Shown here in pieces: positions 38,544-47,876 of a DNA stretch of 64,000 bases (positions within the stretch are counted from its first letter, which is position 1; every line of letters starts with the position of its first letter). The translations under genes and the position numbers were made by a program. The notes below the pieces were generated by a model that was not told where the DNA came from, did not search any database, and saw only the letters and a program-made list of their open reading frames with translations. Origin of the DNA: Myxococcaceae bacterium (GTDB taxonomy: Bacteria > Myxococcota > Myxococcia > Myxococcales > Myxococcaceae); contig JAEUJQ010000059.1 in assembly GCA_016793095.1 (NCBI GenBank), positions 1 to 64,000 of the forward strand, given 5' to 3'.

Positions 38544-38647
38544 AGGCCTACGCGGTTGTCTGAGGCGCTAACCACCCGGTTTTCAATCGGTTGGAGTCGT
38601 CAGAAACTCATAGGTGGGCCGATTCCGCTGTGGCAGTTTCCGGCGCC

Positions 38648-39169
38648 ATGAACGTCAAGCGCGACACGTCCGTGGCGACCTTCCTCCGCAGCGTTCCCGT
38701 CTTCCACGATCTGAAGGGGGCGAGCCTCGACATCCTCTTCGACTTCCTCGAGGAGCAGACGTGGGCGCCAGGCGATCACATCTTCAACGAGGGTGAGCTC
38801 GGCAGGACGATGTACGTGATCCGCGACGGCGAGGTCGAGGTGGCGCGGCGCTCGACGCGTGGCAACCAGGTGCCCATCGTGCGGCTCGGCCCCGGCGAGA
38901 CGTTCGGAGAGATGACGCTGGTCGAGCTGCAGCCGCGCAGCGCCACGTGCATCGTGAAGAAGAAGGCGACGACGTACGCGCTGACGAACCTCGATCTCTG
39001 GAACCTCTACAAGGCCGACAACTACGCCTACATCATCATCCTGCAGAACATCTGCCGCATGCTCTCGCGGCGTTTGCGCAAGGCAGACAGCCGCATCGTC
39101 GAGTTCCTCGACATGCTCGACGAGGTGGGCAGCGCCCGGGCGAAGAAGCCGAAGGCGAAGAAGAAGTAG
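38648..39169 (+). CDS. Cyclic nucleotide-binding domain protein
   Basis: This 173-residue protein starts at ATG 38648 (MNVKRDTSV). It consists of one cNMP-binding domain, with GELGRTMYVIRDGEVEVA and the phosphate-binding cassette-like FGEMTLVELQPRSATC (the Arg is present). A C-terminal helix and a Lys-rich tail follow. There is no helix-turn-helix, so it is not a CRP-type transcription factor. It may be a cNMP-sensing adaptor. It ends 3 bases before ribE. Confidence 0.88.
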   Translation: MNVKRDTSVATFLRSVPVFHDLKGASLDILFDFLEEQTWAPGDHIFNEGELGRTMYVIRDGEVEVARRSTRGNQVPIVRLGPGETFGEMTLVELQPRSATCIVKKKATTYALTNLDLWNLYKADNYAYIIILQNICRMLSRRLRKADSRIVEFLDMLDEVGSARAKKPKAKKK

Positions 39170-39172
39170 CCG

Positions 39173-39808
39173 ATGTTCACGGGCCTGGTGCAGGACGTCG
39201 GCACCGTCGAGCGCGTCACCGCGGGTCCCGTGACGGACGTGTGGATCGGCGCTCACTTCGAGCCGGCCGACTTCAAGCACGGCGAGTCCATCAGCTGCGA
39301 CGGCGTCTGCCTCACGGTGGTGGAGTCGAGAGCGAGCTCCTTTCGCGTGCAGGCGGCGCCCGAGACCCTGGCCCGCACCACCTTGTCGGCCTGGAGCGCG
39401 GGCACGCGGGTGAACCTCGAGAAGGCGCTGCGGGTGGGCGACCGCCTCGGCGGGCACTGGGTGCAGGGGCACGTCGACGGCGTCGGCGAGGTGCTCGCGG
39501 TGGCGCCGGACCAGGGCTCGTGGCGGCTCTCGGTCTCGCTGCCGGCGGCGCTCGCGCCGTTCTTCGTCGAGAAGGGCTCGGTCTGCATCGACGGGGTCTC
39601 GCTCACCCTGACCCACGTGGACGCCGCGTCCTTCGGGGTGATGCTGATCCCCGAGACGTGGGCGAAGACGGCGCTGTCGACGAAGCGCCCCGGAGCGAAG
39701 GTGAACCTCGAGGCCGACATCGTGGGCAAGTTCGTCGCGAAGATGATCGGCCGTCGCGGGGGACTCACGGAAGAGCAGCTCAGGCTCGCGGGCTTCACAT
39801 CGTCGTGA
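39173..39808 (+). CDS. ribE: Riboflavin synthase alpha subunit
   Basis: The product is 211 residues, built of two lumazine-binding repeats. It begins MFTGLVQDVGTVERV, and the second repeat starts at about residue 100 (GHWVQGHVDGVGEV). The enzyme dismutates two 6,7-dimethyl-8-ribityllumazine molecules to riboflavin. Other rib genes are not adjacent. The stop codon overlaps the convergent gene by 14 bases. Confidence 0.95.
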   Translation: MFTGLVQDVGTVERVTAGPVTDVWIGAHFEPADFKHGESISCDGVCLTVVESRASSFRVQAAPETLARTTLSAWSAGTRVNLEKALRVGDRLGGHWVQGHVDGVGEVLAVAPDQGSWRLSVSLPAALAPFFVEKGSVCIDGVSLTLTHVDAASFGVMLIPETWAKTALSTKRPGAKVNLEADIVGKFVAKMIGRRGGLTEEQLRLAGFTSS

Positions 39809-40829
39809 CGTCGATGCCCGCCCAGGCGGCGGCGAGCGCGGCGCGCGGGTCGTTCTCATCCACTGACCAGGCGGCGCGGGGTTCGCGCTTCACCATCAGC
39901 CGCGCGCGTGTGACGTCGGGCGGCACCACCCGGCGCAGGTCGATCAGCGCCCGCCATCCGAGGTTCTGCAGCGTCAACGTGGTGGCGCCGGCCTCGCGAA
40001 CCAGCTCGAAGGTGCCCGCGCAGGTGACCCGCTCGAAGGGTACGTGAGGCCACACGCGCGCGACGTCCTGAAACAGGGCTGCGTCGCCGAAGGTCGCGGC
40101 CGAGAGGTGCACTTCGGTGATCGACGGGCGGCGGGCGAGCAGCTCGAGCGCCTTGCCCGGGCTCAGCGGCGTCGAGCCCGAGGGCTCCTGCGAGTGTCGA
40201 AGGAACTGGCGGGTCGGAGGCGCCCAGTCGGCGAGGCGGAAGGACACGCTCTGCAGTCCCTCGAAGGTGCTGGCGGAGACCAGCTGCGTCAGGCGCGGCC
40301 ACGTCGGGACGAAGGCCAGCCTCAGTCGTCGGAGTCGGCCTGGCACGGCATGCTCGGCGAGGGCGAGGAAGGTCGGCTCGCTGCGAACCGTGAGCGTGTC
40401 GAGCGCGCAGAAGCGGGGCGCGCTGGCGACTCTCACGAGGGCCTGTTCGTCTCCCTGCGAGTCAAGGCGCTGCAGGGTGGCGGCCATCGGCGAGGCGAGG
40501 AGCTGGTCGAGCTGCGCCGCCTTCAGCCCGGGCCGGATCGATGCGGACACCGGGAAGCCGTTCTCGAGCTCGAGCTCGGTGAGGCAGCTCTCCAGCCCGG
40601 CCATCCACTCGTGCCGGTGGCGACGCCAGAGCTCCTCGGCCCGTTGCCGCATCGGCCCCGAGCCCTGGCGAGCGGCGATCAGGAACTGGAGCACGAGGAA
40701 CTCGCCGCGCGGATCGCCGCGCTCGAGCAGCAGATCGGCCAGCACCCGGCGGCGCCCCTCGTCGAGGGGGCCTTCGGCGACCGCGGCGATCGCGGCGTCC
40801 ACTTCGGGGTCCGGCGCCTTTGCCGTCAT
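39795..40829 (-). CDS. TIGR02996-type repeat-companion domain protein
   Basis: This 344-residue protein starts at ATG 40829. Its N-terminal 45 residues match the short TIGR02996 motif (RRRVLADLLLERGDPRGEFLVLQ), found in large families in Myxococcales and Planctomycetes. The remaining sequence has leucine-rich-repeat-like segments (LDTLTVRSEPTFLAL, LQSVSFRLADW, ITEVHLSAATF). No catalytic motif is seen. The function is unknown; protein interaction is likely. Confidence 0.75.
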   Translation of the reverse strand: MTAKAPDPEVDAAIAAVAEGPLDEGRRRVLADLLLERGDPRGEFLVLQFLIAARQGSGPMRQRAEELWRRHRHEWMAGLESCLTELELENGFPVSASIRPGLKAAQLDQLLASPMAATLQRLDSQGDEQALVRVASAPRFCALDTLTVRSEPTFLALAEHAVPGRLRRLRLAFVPTWPRLTQLVSASTFEGLQSVSFRLADWAPPTRQFLRHSQEPSGSTPLSPGKALELLARRPSITEVHLSAATFGDAALFQDVARVWPHVPFERVTCAGTFELVREAGATTLTLQNLGWRALIDLRRVVPPDVTRARLMVKREPRAAWSVDENDPRAALAAAWAGIDVTTM

Positions 40830-41289
40830 CGCGTTCGCCCCGCAGCGTAGCCGCGCGGGTGGCCTCGCTGTGCGCCCAATGACGATGGTCCGGCAGGGTT
40901 CTCGTTGGGATCGGGTGGCCGGTGTGGAGTCGTCCGCCTGTTGCACTCGCGCAGGCTCGTGGGCTCGCGTCGTGCGCGTCGTAGCAGTCGTCGCACTTCA
41001 TCTGCTCGCGGTGCACGACCGTCTGGTGAAGGGGGATTCGAGGGACCCGCGAGACGGGCCGCGTCAAGAGTGGCCCGCTTCCAGTCCAGGACGCTGGTGG
41101 TCGCCGCACCGGTTGGCCGTTGGGCTCGTGCCTTTCGCGAGCGCCTTCCGGGTCCTGTCTTCTCTGGGTGCGTTGGGTCGAGCGCCGACCGCGGTAGGCT
41201 GCGACAGCACGACCGGGCGGGACCGCCTGGTCGGGAGGTTCGAGACCCTGGGCTTCGACGCTGATCGGTCGCGCGCGGTGATCCGCTCA
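40830..41289. other. 460-base stretch without a recognisable gene
   Basis: The region between the divergent TIGR02996-type and methyltransferase genes has long open frames, but their translations are Arg/Ala-rich and show no domain. It probably holds the two promoters. No repeat, RNA gene or terminator was recognised. Confidence 0.4.
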
Positions 41290-41910
41290 GTGACGGCGGT
41301 GACGTCAGTGCCCCTGGTGCCCGAGGTGAAGCTGCACCTGCTGTCCCCGGAGCATCCGCTCTGGACAGCGAGCGAGGACGAGGCAGCGCGACACGGGCTC
41401 GAGGCGCCGTACTGGGCGTTCGCGTGGCCGGGAGGACAGGCGCTGGCCCGCTGGGTGCTGGATCACCCGGCGCTGGTGCGCGGGCGTCGCGTGCTCGACG
41501 TCGGGAGCGGAGGGGCGATCGAGGGGCTCGCTGCGGTGCACGCAGGTGCCGCCGCGGTGCTGTGCGCCGATGTCGATCCGGTCGCGTGCTGCTGCGCGGG
41601 GCTCAACGCGGCGCTCAACGGCTGGGCGGTCGAGGTGCTCGTGGCCGATGTGCTGACCCTCGCTCCGGCCAGCCTCGCCTGTGACGTCGTGCTCGTGGGC
41701 GATCTGAGCTTCGACGAGGCGATCACCGCGCGACTCGTGCCGTGGCTGCGCGCGCATCGGGCGCTCGGCCGGACAGTGCTCGTGGGGGACGCGGGCCGGG
41801 TCCCCCTGGCGGCTGACTTCGTCGAGCTGGGCGCCCACCCCGCACCCTTCGATGGCAACCCCGCGGGCTCGGCGTCATGGCGCATCTCGATTCGTGGCCT
41901 GGCGCCTTGA
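41290..41910 (+). CDS. Class I SAM methyltransferase, METTL20/ETF-beta lysine methyltransferase-like
   Basis: This roughly 206-residue enzyme has the METTL20-like N-terminus (LHLLSPEHPLWTASEDEA and PYWAFAWPGGQALARW). Motif I is VLDVGSGGAIEG, then CADVDP, and a later GDLSFDE in place of the usual catalytic motif. METTL20 relatives methylate lysines of the electron-transfer flavoprotein beta subunit; the bacterial substrate is inferred. Several in-frame GTG codons (41278, 41290, 41299, 41308) could be the start; the exact one is uncertain. Confidence 0.85.
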   Translation: MTAVTSVPLVPEVKLHLLSPEHPLWTASEDEAARHGLEAPYWAFAWPGGQALARWVLDHPALVRGRRVLDVGSGGAIEGLAAVHAGAAAVLCADVDPVACCCAGLNAALNGWAVEVLVADVLTLAPASLACDVVLVGDLSFDEAITARLVPWLRAHRALGRTVLVGDAGRVPLAADFVELGAHPAPFDGNPAGSASWRISIRGLAP

Positions 41911-41921
41911 GCGGCCAGCCC

Positions 41922-42359
41922 TCACCGCCTTCTCGAGGGGCCGCGTCGCTTCGTGCCCGTCGCGGCTCGCTTCCCGACGCGGGCGGGCGCCTTCGCAGGT
42001 GACCTGGTGCGGCGAGGGTTCGCTTTGCCGAGCTTCTTCGGCGGCACCTGCGCGTGGGCCCGCTTCGCCCACGCGGCGAACAGCTCAGGGTCGTCGAAGA
42101 ACGACTCGGGCACGACGATCCACTCCTGCATCGTCATCGGCTTCGCCTTGCCGGTGTACGTCCACGGGTGGCCGCCGAGGCTGATGAGCTCGGTGCGCTC
42201 GGGGCCGGCGACGAGCTTCAGCATGACCTCGGTGTCCGAGAGGATGCCCGCGAACATGCCGCCGTTCGGCGCGAAGAAACCGTGGCCTCCGAACATCTTC
42301 CGGGCCGTGTAGGGCAGCCCGAGGCAGGCGTCGCTCAGCAGGTCGAGCGTGGTGGACAT
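41922..42359 (-). CDS. TfoX N-terminal domain protein
   Basis: This 145-residue protein has a TfoX-N fold (TARKMFGGHGFF and MFAGILSDTEVMLKL). A basic, low-complexity C-terminal tail of about 35 residues follows (RRTRSPAKAP). TfoX-N proteins are small regulators linked to competence in gamma-proteobacteria, but the stand-alone domain is of unknown function. It begins 1 base after the stop codon of the CBS-domain gene, so it belongs to that operon. Confidence 0.88.
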   Translation of the reverse strand: MSTTLDLLSDACLGLPYTARKMFGGHGFFAPNGGMFAGILSDTEVMLKLVAGPERTELISLGGHPWTYTGKAKPMTMQEWIVVPESFFDDPELFAAWAKRAHAQVPPKKLGKANPRRTRSPAKAPARVGKRAATGTKRRGPSRRR

Positions 42360-42360
42360 G

Positions 42361-43722
42361 TCAGCCGGCGAGGAACTCGATCAGATCGAGCTTGGTGACG
42401 ATGGCGACGATCTTCTGCCCGTCGCGCACGACCGCCACGTTGTCCTGGCCGAAGACCTGCCGCAGCTGGGGGATCGTCGTCTCCTTCGTGACGACGCCGT
42501 CGAGCGGCGCGACCAGCGAGTCGATGGGGTCGTTCTTCTTCGCGTTCCCGTTCACCAGCCCGTTGAGCAGGTCGTACTCGTGGATCATGCCGAGCGCAGA
42601 GCCGTCTTCCTTCAGCACCGGCATCTGAGAGAAGCCGTGCCGCTTCATCTCGTCGATCACCTGGCCCACCTTCTCGCCCCGCGTCGCCGTCACCAGGGTC
42701 TGCGGCTTCTTCGCGAGGATCTCGCCGACGGTGCCCGGGCCCTTCTCTTCGAGGAAGCCGTTGTCCTTCATCCACTCGTCGGAGAAGTACTTCGAGACGT
42801 ACGAGTTCCCCGAGTCGGGGAGGATCACGACGATCGTCTTGCCCTTGCCGACCTCGCGCGCGAGCTCGACGGCCACGTGCACCGCAGCGCCCGAGGAGCC
42901 ACCTGCGAAGATCCCCTCTTCCCGCGCGAGGCGGCGCGCCATCACGAAGCTCTGGCGATCGTCCACCTGGCGCACCTGATCGACGACCTTGAAGTCCATG
43001 GCGCCGCACACCATGTCTTCGCCGATGCCCTCGACCTTGTAGACGTGCGCCTCGCCCACCTTCCCGGTCTTGAAGTAGCCCGTGTAGATGGAGCCGATCG
43101 GATCGACGCCGACGTTCTGCACCTTCGCGTTCTTCTCTTTGAAGTACTTGCCCGCGCCGCTCATCGTCCCGCCGGTGCCGAGGCCCGAGACGAAGTAGTC
43201 CATCTTCCCGTCGAGCTGGTCCCAGATCTCGGGGCCCGTGGAGCGGTAGTGCGCCTCGATGTTGTCCGGCGTGTGGTACTGGTTCGGGTAGAACGAGTTC
43301 GGCGTCTCCTTCACGATGCGCTTGGCGGTCTCGTAGTAGCTGCGCGGATCATCGGCCGGCACGTTCGTCGGCGTCACCACCACCTGCGCGCCCATGCCCT
43401 TGAGCCGGTTGATCTTCTCGGACGACATCTTGTCCGGCATCGTGAAGATGCAGCGGTAGCCCCGCACCGCCGCGACCATCGCCAGGCCGAAGCCGGTGTT
43501 GCCCGAGGTGTTCTCGACGATGGTGCCGCCCGGCTTGAGGCGCCCGTCCTTCTCGGCCTTGTCCACGATGTGCACGGCCATGCGGTCCTTCACCGCGCCG
43601 CCGGGGTTCATGAACTCGAGCTTCACGTACACCGTCGCGTCGTTCGGGCCGACGAGGTGGTTCAGCTTGACGAGCGGGGTGTGACCGATGGCCTCGAGGA
43701 CGTTGTCGTAGACGCGCTTCAT
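42361..43722 (-). CDS. Cystathionine beta-synthase / cysteine synthase family enzyme with CBS pair
   Basis: This 453-residue enzyme joins a fold-type II PLP domain (residues 1-330, catalytic Lys45 in PGGAVKDRM, SGNTGFGLA and a GGTMSGAG loop) to a C-terminal pair of CBS domains (about 345-453). It should condense serine or an activated serine with homocysteine or sulfide, in transsulfuration or cysteine synthesis. The CBS pair may respond to adenine nucleotides or SAM. It is the first gene of an operon with the TfoX-N gene. Confidence 0.93.
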   Translation of the reverse strand: MKRVYDNVLEAIGHTPLVKLNHLVGPNDATVYVKLEFMNPGGAVKDRMAVHIVDKAEKDGRLKPGGTIVENTSGNTGFGLAMVAAVRGYRCIFTMPDKMSSEKINRLKGMGAQVVVTPTNVPADDPRSYYETAKRIVKETPNSFYPNQYHTPDNIEAHYRSTGPEIWDQLDGKMDYFVSGLGTGGTMSGAGKYFKEKNAKVQNVGVDPIGSIYTGYFKTGKVGEAHVYKVEGIGEDMVCGAMDFKVVDQVRQVDDRQSFVMARRLAREEGIFAGGSSGAAVHVAVELAREVGKGKTIVVILPDSGNSYVSKYFSDEWMKDNGFLEEKGPGTVGEILAKKPQTLVTATRGEKVGQVIDEMKRHGFSQMPVLKEDGSALGMIHEYDLLNGLVNGNAKKNDPIDSLVAPLDGVVTKETTIPQLRQVFGQDNVAVVRDGQKIVAIVTKLDLIEFLAG

Positions 43723-43774
43723 GGGAAGGCGCGTATAGCGAATCTGCGCCCGGGCGGATCAGCGATCGTCTGGC

Positions 43775-44638
43775 TCAGCGATCGTCCGACAGGTTGTCCA
43801 TCGTCTTGCCCTTGCGGCTGATGACGGCGGTGAGGCCCTGCTGTTGGTCGGCGGCGTCGCGCACGACGTGGGCCAGGGCGCCGATCTCGCGGATCCACTC
43901 GTTGGCGCGAGGCCCGAGCCCCGAGAAGCTGACGGCGAGCAGCGGGGGTTCGCGCGTGCGGCCGAGCCAGAAGTCGAGCACCTCGTGCTTCTCGGGCGCC
44001 GAGACCGGGCGCAGCCGTCGCGACTCGCGATCGAGCAGGTTGTTGAGCGCCGAGGGCATTCGCGCTGCCCACTCGCTCACGGTGATCATCGGGCGCCACG
44101 CCCAGTCGGCCCGGGCGATGCCGGCCTTCGGGTTGTAGATGCCGTTGCCTTCGGTCGTCAGCACCTGATCGGGCGGGAAGCTGGGCACCGGATCCCACGT
44201 GCCGGTGAGCAGCGTCGCCAGGCCGAACTTCTTCCGGGGGGCGCCCCAGAACGCGTGGCGGAACTGCTCGGCCTTCTCGTCGTCCGAGTAGGGGTACTGC
44301 GGGTCTTCCAGCATCAGCGCGAGGTGAAACGTCTCTTCCCAGGGCCCCGCGTAGCCCATGTACTGCTGCGAGATGACCCAGCCGTCGCTGTCCTTGAACC
44401 ACTCGTGGAACAGCAGGCGATAGATCGCCTCGCTCCACCGATCATCGGTGAGCCCGAAGAACGAACCGTCGGCCGAGTGCTCGAGCACCAGCTCGAGCAA
44501 CACCCGCGTGCTCTCGTCGTTGAGGTGCCGCAGGAGGTGTTCGATCGCCGGCACCGCATCGACGACGCCGAGCTCGAACGCGGGGAAGACCACTTCACGA
44601 AGGAACTGATCGTTGATGGGGCGAAGGACGACTTCCAT
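43775..44638 (-). CDS. Protein of unknown function
   Basis: The family is not recognised. The 287-residue product has no signal peptide or TM segment. It is mostly helical with aromatic-rich segments (RLLFHEWFKDSDGW, QQYMGYAGPWEETF) and a basic, flexible C-terminal tail. It resembles lineage-specific myxobacterial proteins. It is cotranscribed, if at all, with the ptsN upstream on the same strand, from which it is separated by about 80 bases. Confidence 0.7.
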   Translation of the reverse strand: MEVVLRPINDQFLREVVFPAFELGVVDAVPAIEHLLRHLNDESTRVLLELVLEHSADGSFFGLTDDRWSEAIYRLLFHEWFKDSDGWVISQQYMGYAGPWEETFHLALMLEDPQYPYSDDEKAEQFRHAFWGAPRKKFGLATLLTGTWDPVPSFPPDQVLTTEGNGIYNPKAGIARADWAWRPMITVSEWAARMPSALNNLLDRESRRLRPVSAPEKHEVLDFWLGRTREPPLLAVSFSGLGPRANEWIREIGALAHVVRDAADQQQGLTAVISRKGKTMDNLSDDR

Positions 44639-44719
44639 GAACCCGCGCGAGCCTAGAGGAGGGACCCTGGCTCGTCATGCGACGAGTGGACGGGAGGTGT
44701 GGGGTGAGGTGGGGCCCGC

Positions 44720-45181
44720 TCAGGCCTTCGCGTCTTCCTGCAGGAGCAGCGCGTGCACCGCCTGCGCGTCGCTCGCGGCGAGAATGCTGTCCTTCAGCAC
44801 CTCGGAGCGGAACAGCCGCGACAGGCGTGAGAGCGCCTTGAGGTGCAGGCCGGCCGAGTTCTCGGGCGCCACCAGCGCGAAGAAGAACTGCGAGGGCCGG
44901 CCGTCGCGCGCCTCGAAGTCCACGCCCTGCCGCGAGACCCCGAAGCAGGCGATGAGCGTCGGCAGCTCGGCGAGCCGCCCGTGTGGAATCGCGACGCCCT
45001 TCTCCATGCCCGTCGAGCCCAGCTTCTCCCGCTCTTCGAGCACCTGAAGGAACCGCGCCTCGGTCACCTGCGGGTGGGCGCGCGCGAGCGCCTGGGCGAG
45101 CTGTTGCAGGACCTCGACCTTCGTGGAGGCGGTGAGCGCGGGAGTGACAGCCTCGACCTTGAGCAGCTCCGCGATGCGCAT
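44720..45181 (-). CDS. ptsN: PTS EIIA-type (fructose/nitrogen) regulatory protein
   Basis: This 153-residue protein starts at ATG 45181. It has a PTS_EIIA_2 domain with the phosphorylated His in GVAIPHGRL and the ending LSRLSRLFRSEVLKDSILAA. PtsN-like EIIA proteins act in nitrogen or potassium control and commonly lie near rpoN and hpf, as here. A divergent GH3 gene begins about 60 bases away. Confidence 0.88.
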   Translation of the reverse strand: MRIAELLKVEAVTPALTASTKVEVLQQLAQALARAHPQVTEARFLQVLEEREKLGSTGMEKGVAIPHGRLAELPTLIACFGVSRQGVDFEARDGRPSQFFFALVAPENSAGLHLKALSRLSRLFRSEVLKDSILAASDAQAVHALLLQEDAKA

Positions 45182-45239
45182 CGGCGGGGCAGATAGCCGA
45201 GCCGCATGGGGGCCTGCAAGCAGCGGCGTCGCCATTCTC

Positions 45240-47066
45240 GTGCGTCCTCGTGAGCCCGCGTGTAGCCTCACGGTTCCCGTGGCGCAGCAGACGGTCTCCC
45301 TCTTCGTCGTTCTGGTGGTCGCGTCGTGCGCGCATGAGCGCCCGCGGGTCTCGAGCCCCCCGCCCGGTGACGCTCCCGCGGCGAGCCTGTCCACCCCACA
45401 GGTCTCGGCTCCCTCGGCCCCTCCGCGGGAGGACCAGCTGCTCGCTGCCATGTCGCTCGAGCAGAAGGTGGGCCAGGTGATGCTCGTGGGGTTTCCGGGC
45501 TTCGCCGTCGACGACTCGGTCGCCGCCCTGCTGCAGCAGCGACACGTCGGCGGCGTCGTGCTCTTCAAGCGCAACATCGACACCGCCGAGCAGGTGGCCC
45601 GATTGAACGACGAGCTGCGCGCGCTCTTCGAGGGCGGCGTGCCTCCCTTCATTGCGGTGGATCAAGAAGGCGGCAACGTGGTGCGGCTGTCGGATCGCAA
45701 CGTCGTGTTGCCCGGGAACATGGTGTTGGGCGCCACCCGTGACGCCCAGCTCGCCTACGAGGCCGGGCGCGCGCAGGGTGAGGATCTGCGGCGCCTGGGC
45801 TTCAACATGAACCTCGCGCCCGTGCTCGACGTGAACTCGAACCCACGGAACCCCGTCATCGGCATCCGCTCCTTCAGTGACGACGTGGCGCTGGTGAGCG
45901 CGCTGGGGGTGCAGTTCGTTCGCGGCCAGCAGGCCGCCCGCGTGGTGACGGTGGCCAAGCACTTTCCGGGGCACGGCGCCGCTGACACGGACTCGCACCA
46001 CGCGCTGCCGGTGGTGAACGCGCCCGAGGCCGTGCTTCGCCACCAGCTCGCGCCCTTCGTCGCGGCGATGCACGCCGGCCTCGACGGCATGATGACGGCG
46101 CACATCGCCACGCCGACGCTCACCAACGGCGATGCGACCCCGGCGACGCTCTCCCGGCACCTGTTGGGCAACGTGCTGCGGGACGAGCTCGGCTTCGGCG
46201 GGCTGGTCGTGACTGACGAGCTCGAGATGGACGCGATCGACGCGCGCTACGGCGTCGGTCCAGCGGCGGTGCTGGCGGTGAACGCCGGCGCCGACATGGT
46301 GATGGTGCCCTGGCGCGCCGAGAAGGTGGACGAGGTGCGCGAGGCCCTCCTCGAGGCAGCCCGAACGGGAGAGCTGCCCGGCTCGCGCCTCGACGAGGCC
46401 GTGCGCCGGGTGCTGAAGGCCAAGCTGGCCCGGGGTGTGTTCGAGCCGCTGGCTCCCCGCGCCGAGCGGCTCGCGGGCCTGGGCATGGATCACGACGTCG
46501 TCACGCGCATCGCGAGCGCGGGCGTCACGCTGCTGAAGACGGACCGCCGGGTGTTCCCGCTCCCTGCGGGCAAGAAGGTGGCCGTCATCACCGCCGAGGC
46601 CGCCCTCTCGCGCGAGCTCACCGCGCGGGTGCCCGGCGCGACGTCCCTGGTGGTGCCTGCGTGGCCGAGGCCGACCCAACGCGCCGAGCTCAAGCGGCAG
46701 GCGAAGACGCTCGCCGAGGGCGCCGACGTGGTGGTGGTGGGGGTGGTGAACTCGCACCAGAGCGAGCTGGTGGCCCTCGCCCAGCTCTCCGGAAAGCCCG
46801 TGGTGGCGGTGGTGATGGGCGCGCCGTACCTGGGCGTTCAGCTCCCCGGCGCCTCGGTCGTGTTGACCGTCTACTCGTACCGCGAGTCCACCGCGGAGGC
46901 CGCCGCGAAGGCGCTGGTGGGCTCGCTGCGGCCGTCAGGCCGGCTCCCGGTCGCGTTGCCGCGAATGCCGTTCGGCTTCGGGCTCGACGTGAGCGGTCGT
47001 CGCCTGCCCGAAGCCGTTCAAGCGTCCACCACCTCGGAGGCCGTGGTGAGCCCCGGCCAGCCGTGA
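45240..47066 (+). CDS. Glycoside hydrolase family 3 lipoprotein, NagZ-like
   Basis: This roughly 609-residue lipoprotein starts at GTG 45240 (MRPREPACSLT) or GTG 45279; both give a hydrophobic segment ending in the lipobox VVASC. The catalytic part has FIAVDQEGGNVVRL and KHFPGHG with the DSHHALP histidine, as in beta-N-acetylglucosaminidases. VTDELEMDAI carries the nucleophile Asp. The longer C-terminal region is a GH3_C-like domain. It probably removes GlcNAc from muropeptides in the envelope rather than in the cytoplasm. Confidence 0.88.
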   Translation: MRPREPACSLTVPVAQQTVSLFVVLVVASCAHERPRVSSPPPGDAPAASLSTPQVSAPSAPPREDQLLAAMSLEQKVGQVMLVGFPGFAVDDSVAALLQQRHVGGVVLFKRNIDTAEQVARLNDELRALFEGGVPPFIAVDQEGGNVVRLSDRNVVLPGNMVLGATRDAQLAYEAGRAQGEDLRRLGFNMNLAPVLDVNSNPRNPVIGIRSFSDDVALVSALGVQFVRGQQAARVVTVAKHFPGHGAADTDSHHALPVVNAPEAVLRHQLAPFVAAMHAGLDGMMTAHIATPTLTNGDATPATLSRHLLGNVLRDELGFGGLVVTDELEMDAIDARYGVGPAAVLAVNAGADMVMVPWRAEKVDEVREALLEAARTGELPGSRLDEAVRRVLKAKLARGVFEPLAPRAERLAGLGMDHDVVTRIASAGVTLLKTDRRVFPLPAGKKVAVITAEAALSRELTARVPGATSLVVPAWPRPTQRAELKRQAKTLAEGADVVVVGVVNSHQSELVALAQLSGKPVVAVVMGAPYLGVQLPGASVVLTVYSYRESTAEAAAKALVGSLRPSGRLPVALPRMPFGFGLDVSGRRLPEAVQASTTSEAVVSPGQP

Positions 47067-47117
47067 CGAGCGGGGTGAGCGCGCCGACCCGGGCCAGCGC
47101 GCGACCCGCGGGTGAGC

Positions 47118-47708
47118 TCAGCCGACCAGCGACTTCCGCTCGACCCCCGACGCTTCGATGAGGCCGAACGTGGTGTCCTTGCGGCGATAGACGACGTTCA
47201 TCTCCATCGTGGTGCTGTTGGTGAAGACGTAGAAGTCGTTGTTGATGAGGTCCATCTGCATGATGGCCTCTTCGACGGACATGGGGCGCGCGAGGAACTC
47301 GTTCTTCTTGATGATCTTCGGCGACTGGTCGCTGGCCTCTTCAGCGGCCGGCTCGAAGATCTGGTGGCGCCACTTCATCTTCTGCACCACCTCCTGGTTG
47401 TGGTGCTGGCGATCGCGGCCGTGCCGCTCCTTGAGCCGCTCCTTGTAGCGCTTGAGCTGCCGCTCGATCTTGTCCATCGCGAGATCGATCGACGCGTACA
47501 TGTCCTGGCTGCGCTCCTTGCCACGCAGCATGTAGGGGCCGGAGTGGATCGTGATGTCCGCCTGGTGGTGGTGCTTCTCGACCGACAGCACGACGTGCGC
47601 CTCGCTGGCCTGATCGAGGTACTTGTCCACCCGCTCCACCTTCTCCTGCGCGTAGGCCTTGAGCGAATCGATGGGATCGACGTGCCGGAAGGTGATGTTC
47701 ATCTGCAT
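47118..47708 (-). CDS. hpf: Long-form ribosome hibernation promoting factor
   Basis: This 196-residue protein has the N-terminal S30AE/HPF domain (MQMNITFRHVDPIDSLKAY). A charged linker follows, then the C-terminal long-HPF dimerisation domain (about 140-196; MSVEEAIMQMDLINNDFYVF). It should dimerise 70S ribosomes to 100S in stationary phase. The start at ATG 47708 is fixed by a strong GGAGGAAG 6 bases upstream; the frame extends further upstream. Confidence 0.93.
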   Translation of the reverse strand: MQMNITFRHVDPIDSLKAYAQEKVERVDKYLDQASEAHVVLSVEKHHHQADITIHSGPYMLRGKERSQDMYASIDLAMDKIERQLKRYKERLKERHGRDRQHHNQEVVQKMKWRHQIFEPAAEEASDQSPKIIKKNEFLARPMSVEEAIMQMDLINNDFYVFTNSTTMEMNVVYRRKDTTFGLIEASGVERKSLVG

Positions 47709-47714
47709 GCGGTA

Positions 47715-47722
47715 CTTCCTCC
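47715..47722 (-). promoter_or_regulatory. Strong ribosome binding site of hpf
   Basis: GGAGGAAG on the minus strand, 6 bases before ATG 47708, decides the hpf start. Confidence 0.8.
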
Positions 47723-47876
47723 GTGTGGGAAAGTCAGGTGAACGGCTGGATGAGCTGCTGATTCCACGCCAGCCGCCCCGCAAACGCAACGAGAGTCGGC
47801 GAACCGCCGCGCACCCGAGGCCGGGGTTCGGACGTCCCACGGGCATCAGAGGAACTGCTCGCGAGCGCGCCCGCCA

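Noticed and set aside
40117-41289. Long N-terminal extension of the methyltransferase frame
   Set aside because: The extension overlaps the TIGR02996-type gene on the other strand and has no domain; the family begins near LHLLSPEHPLW.
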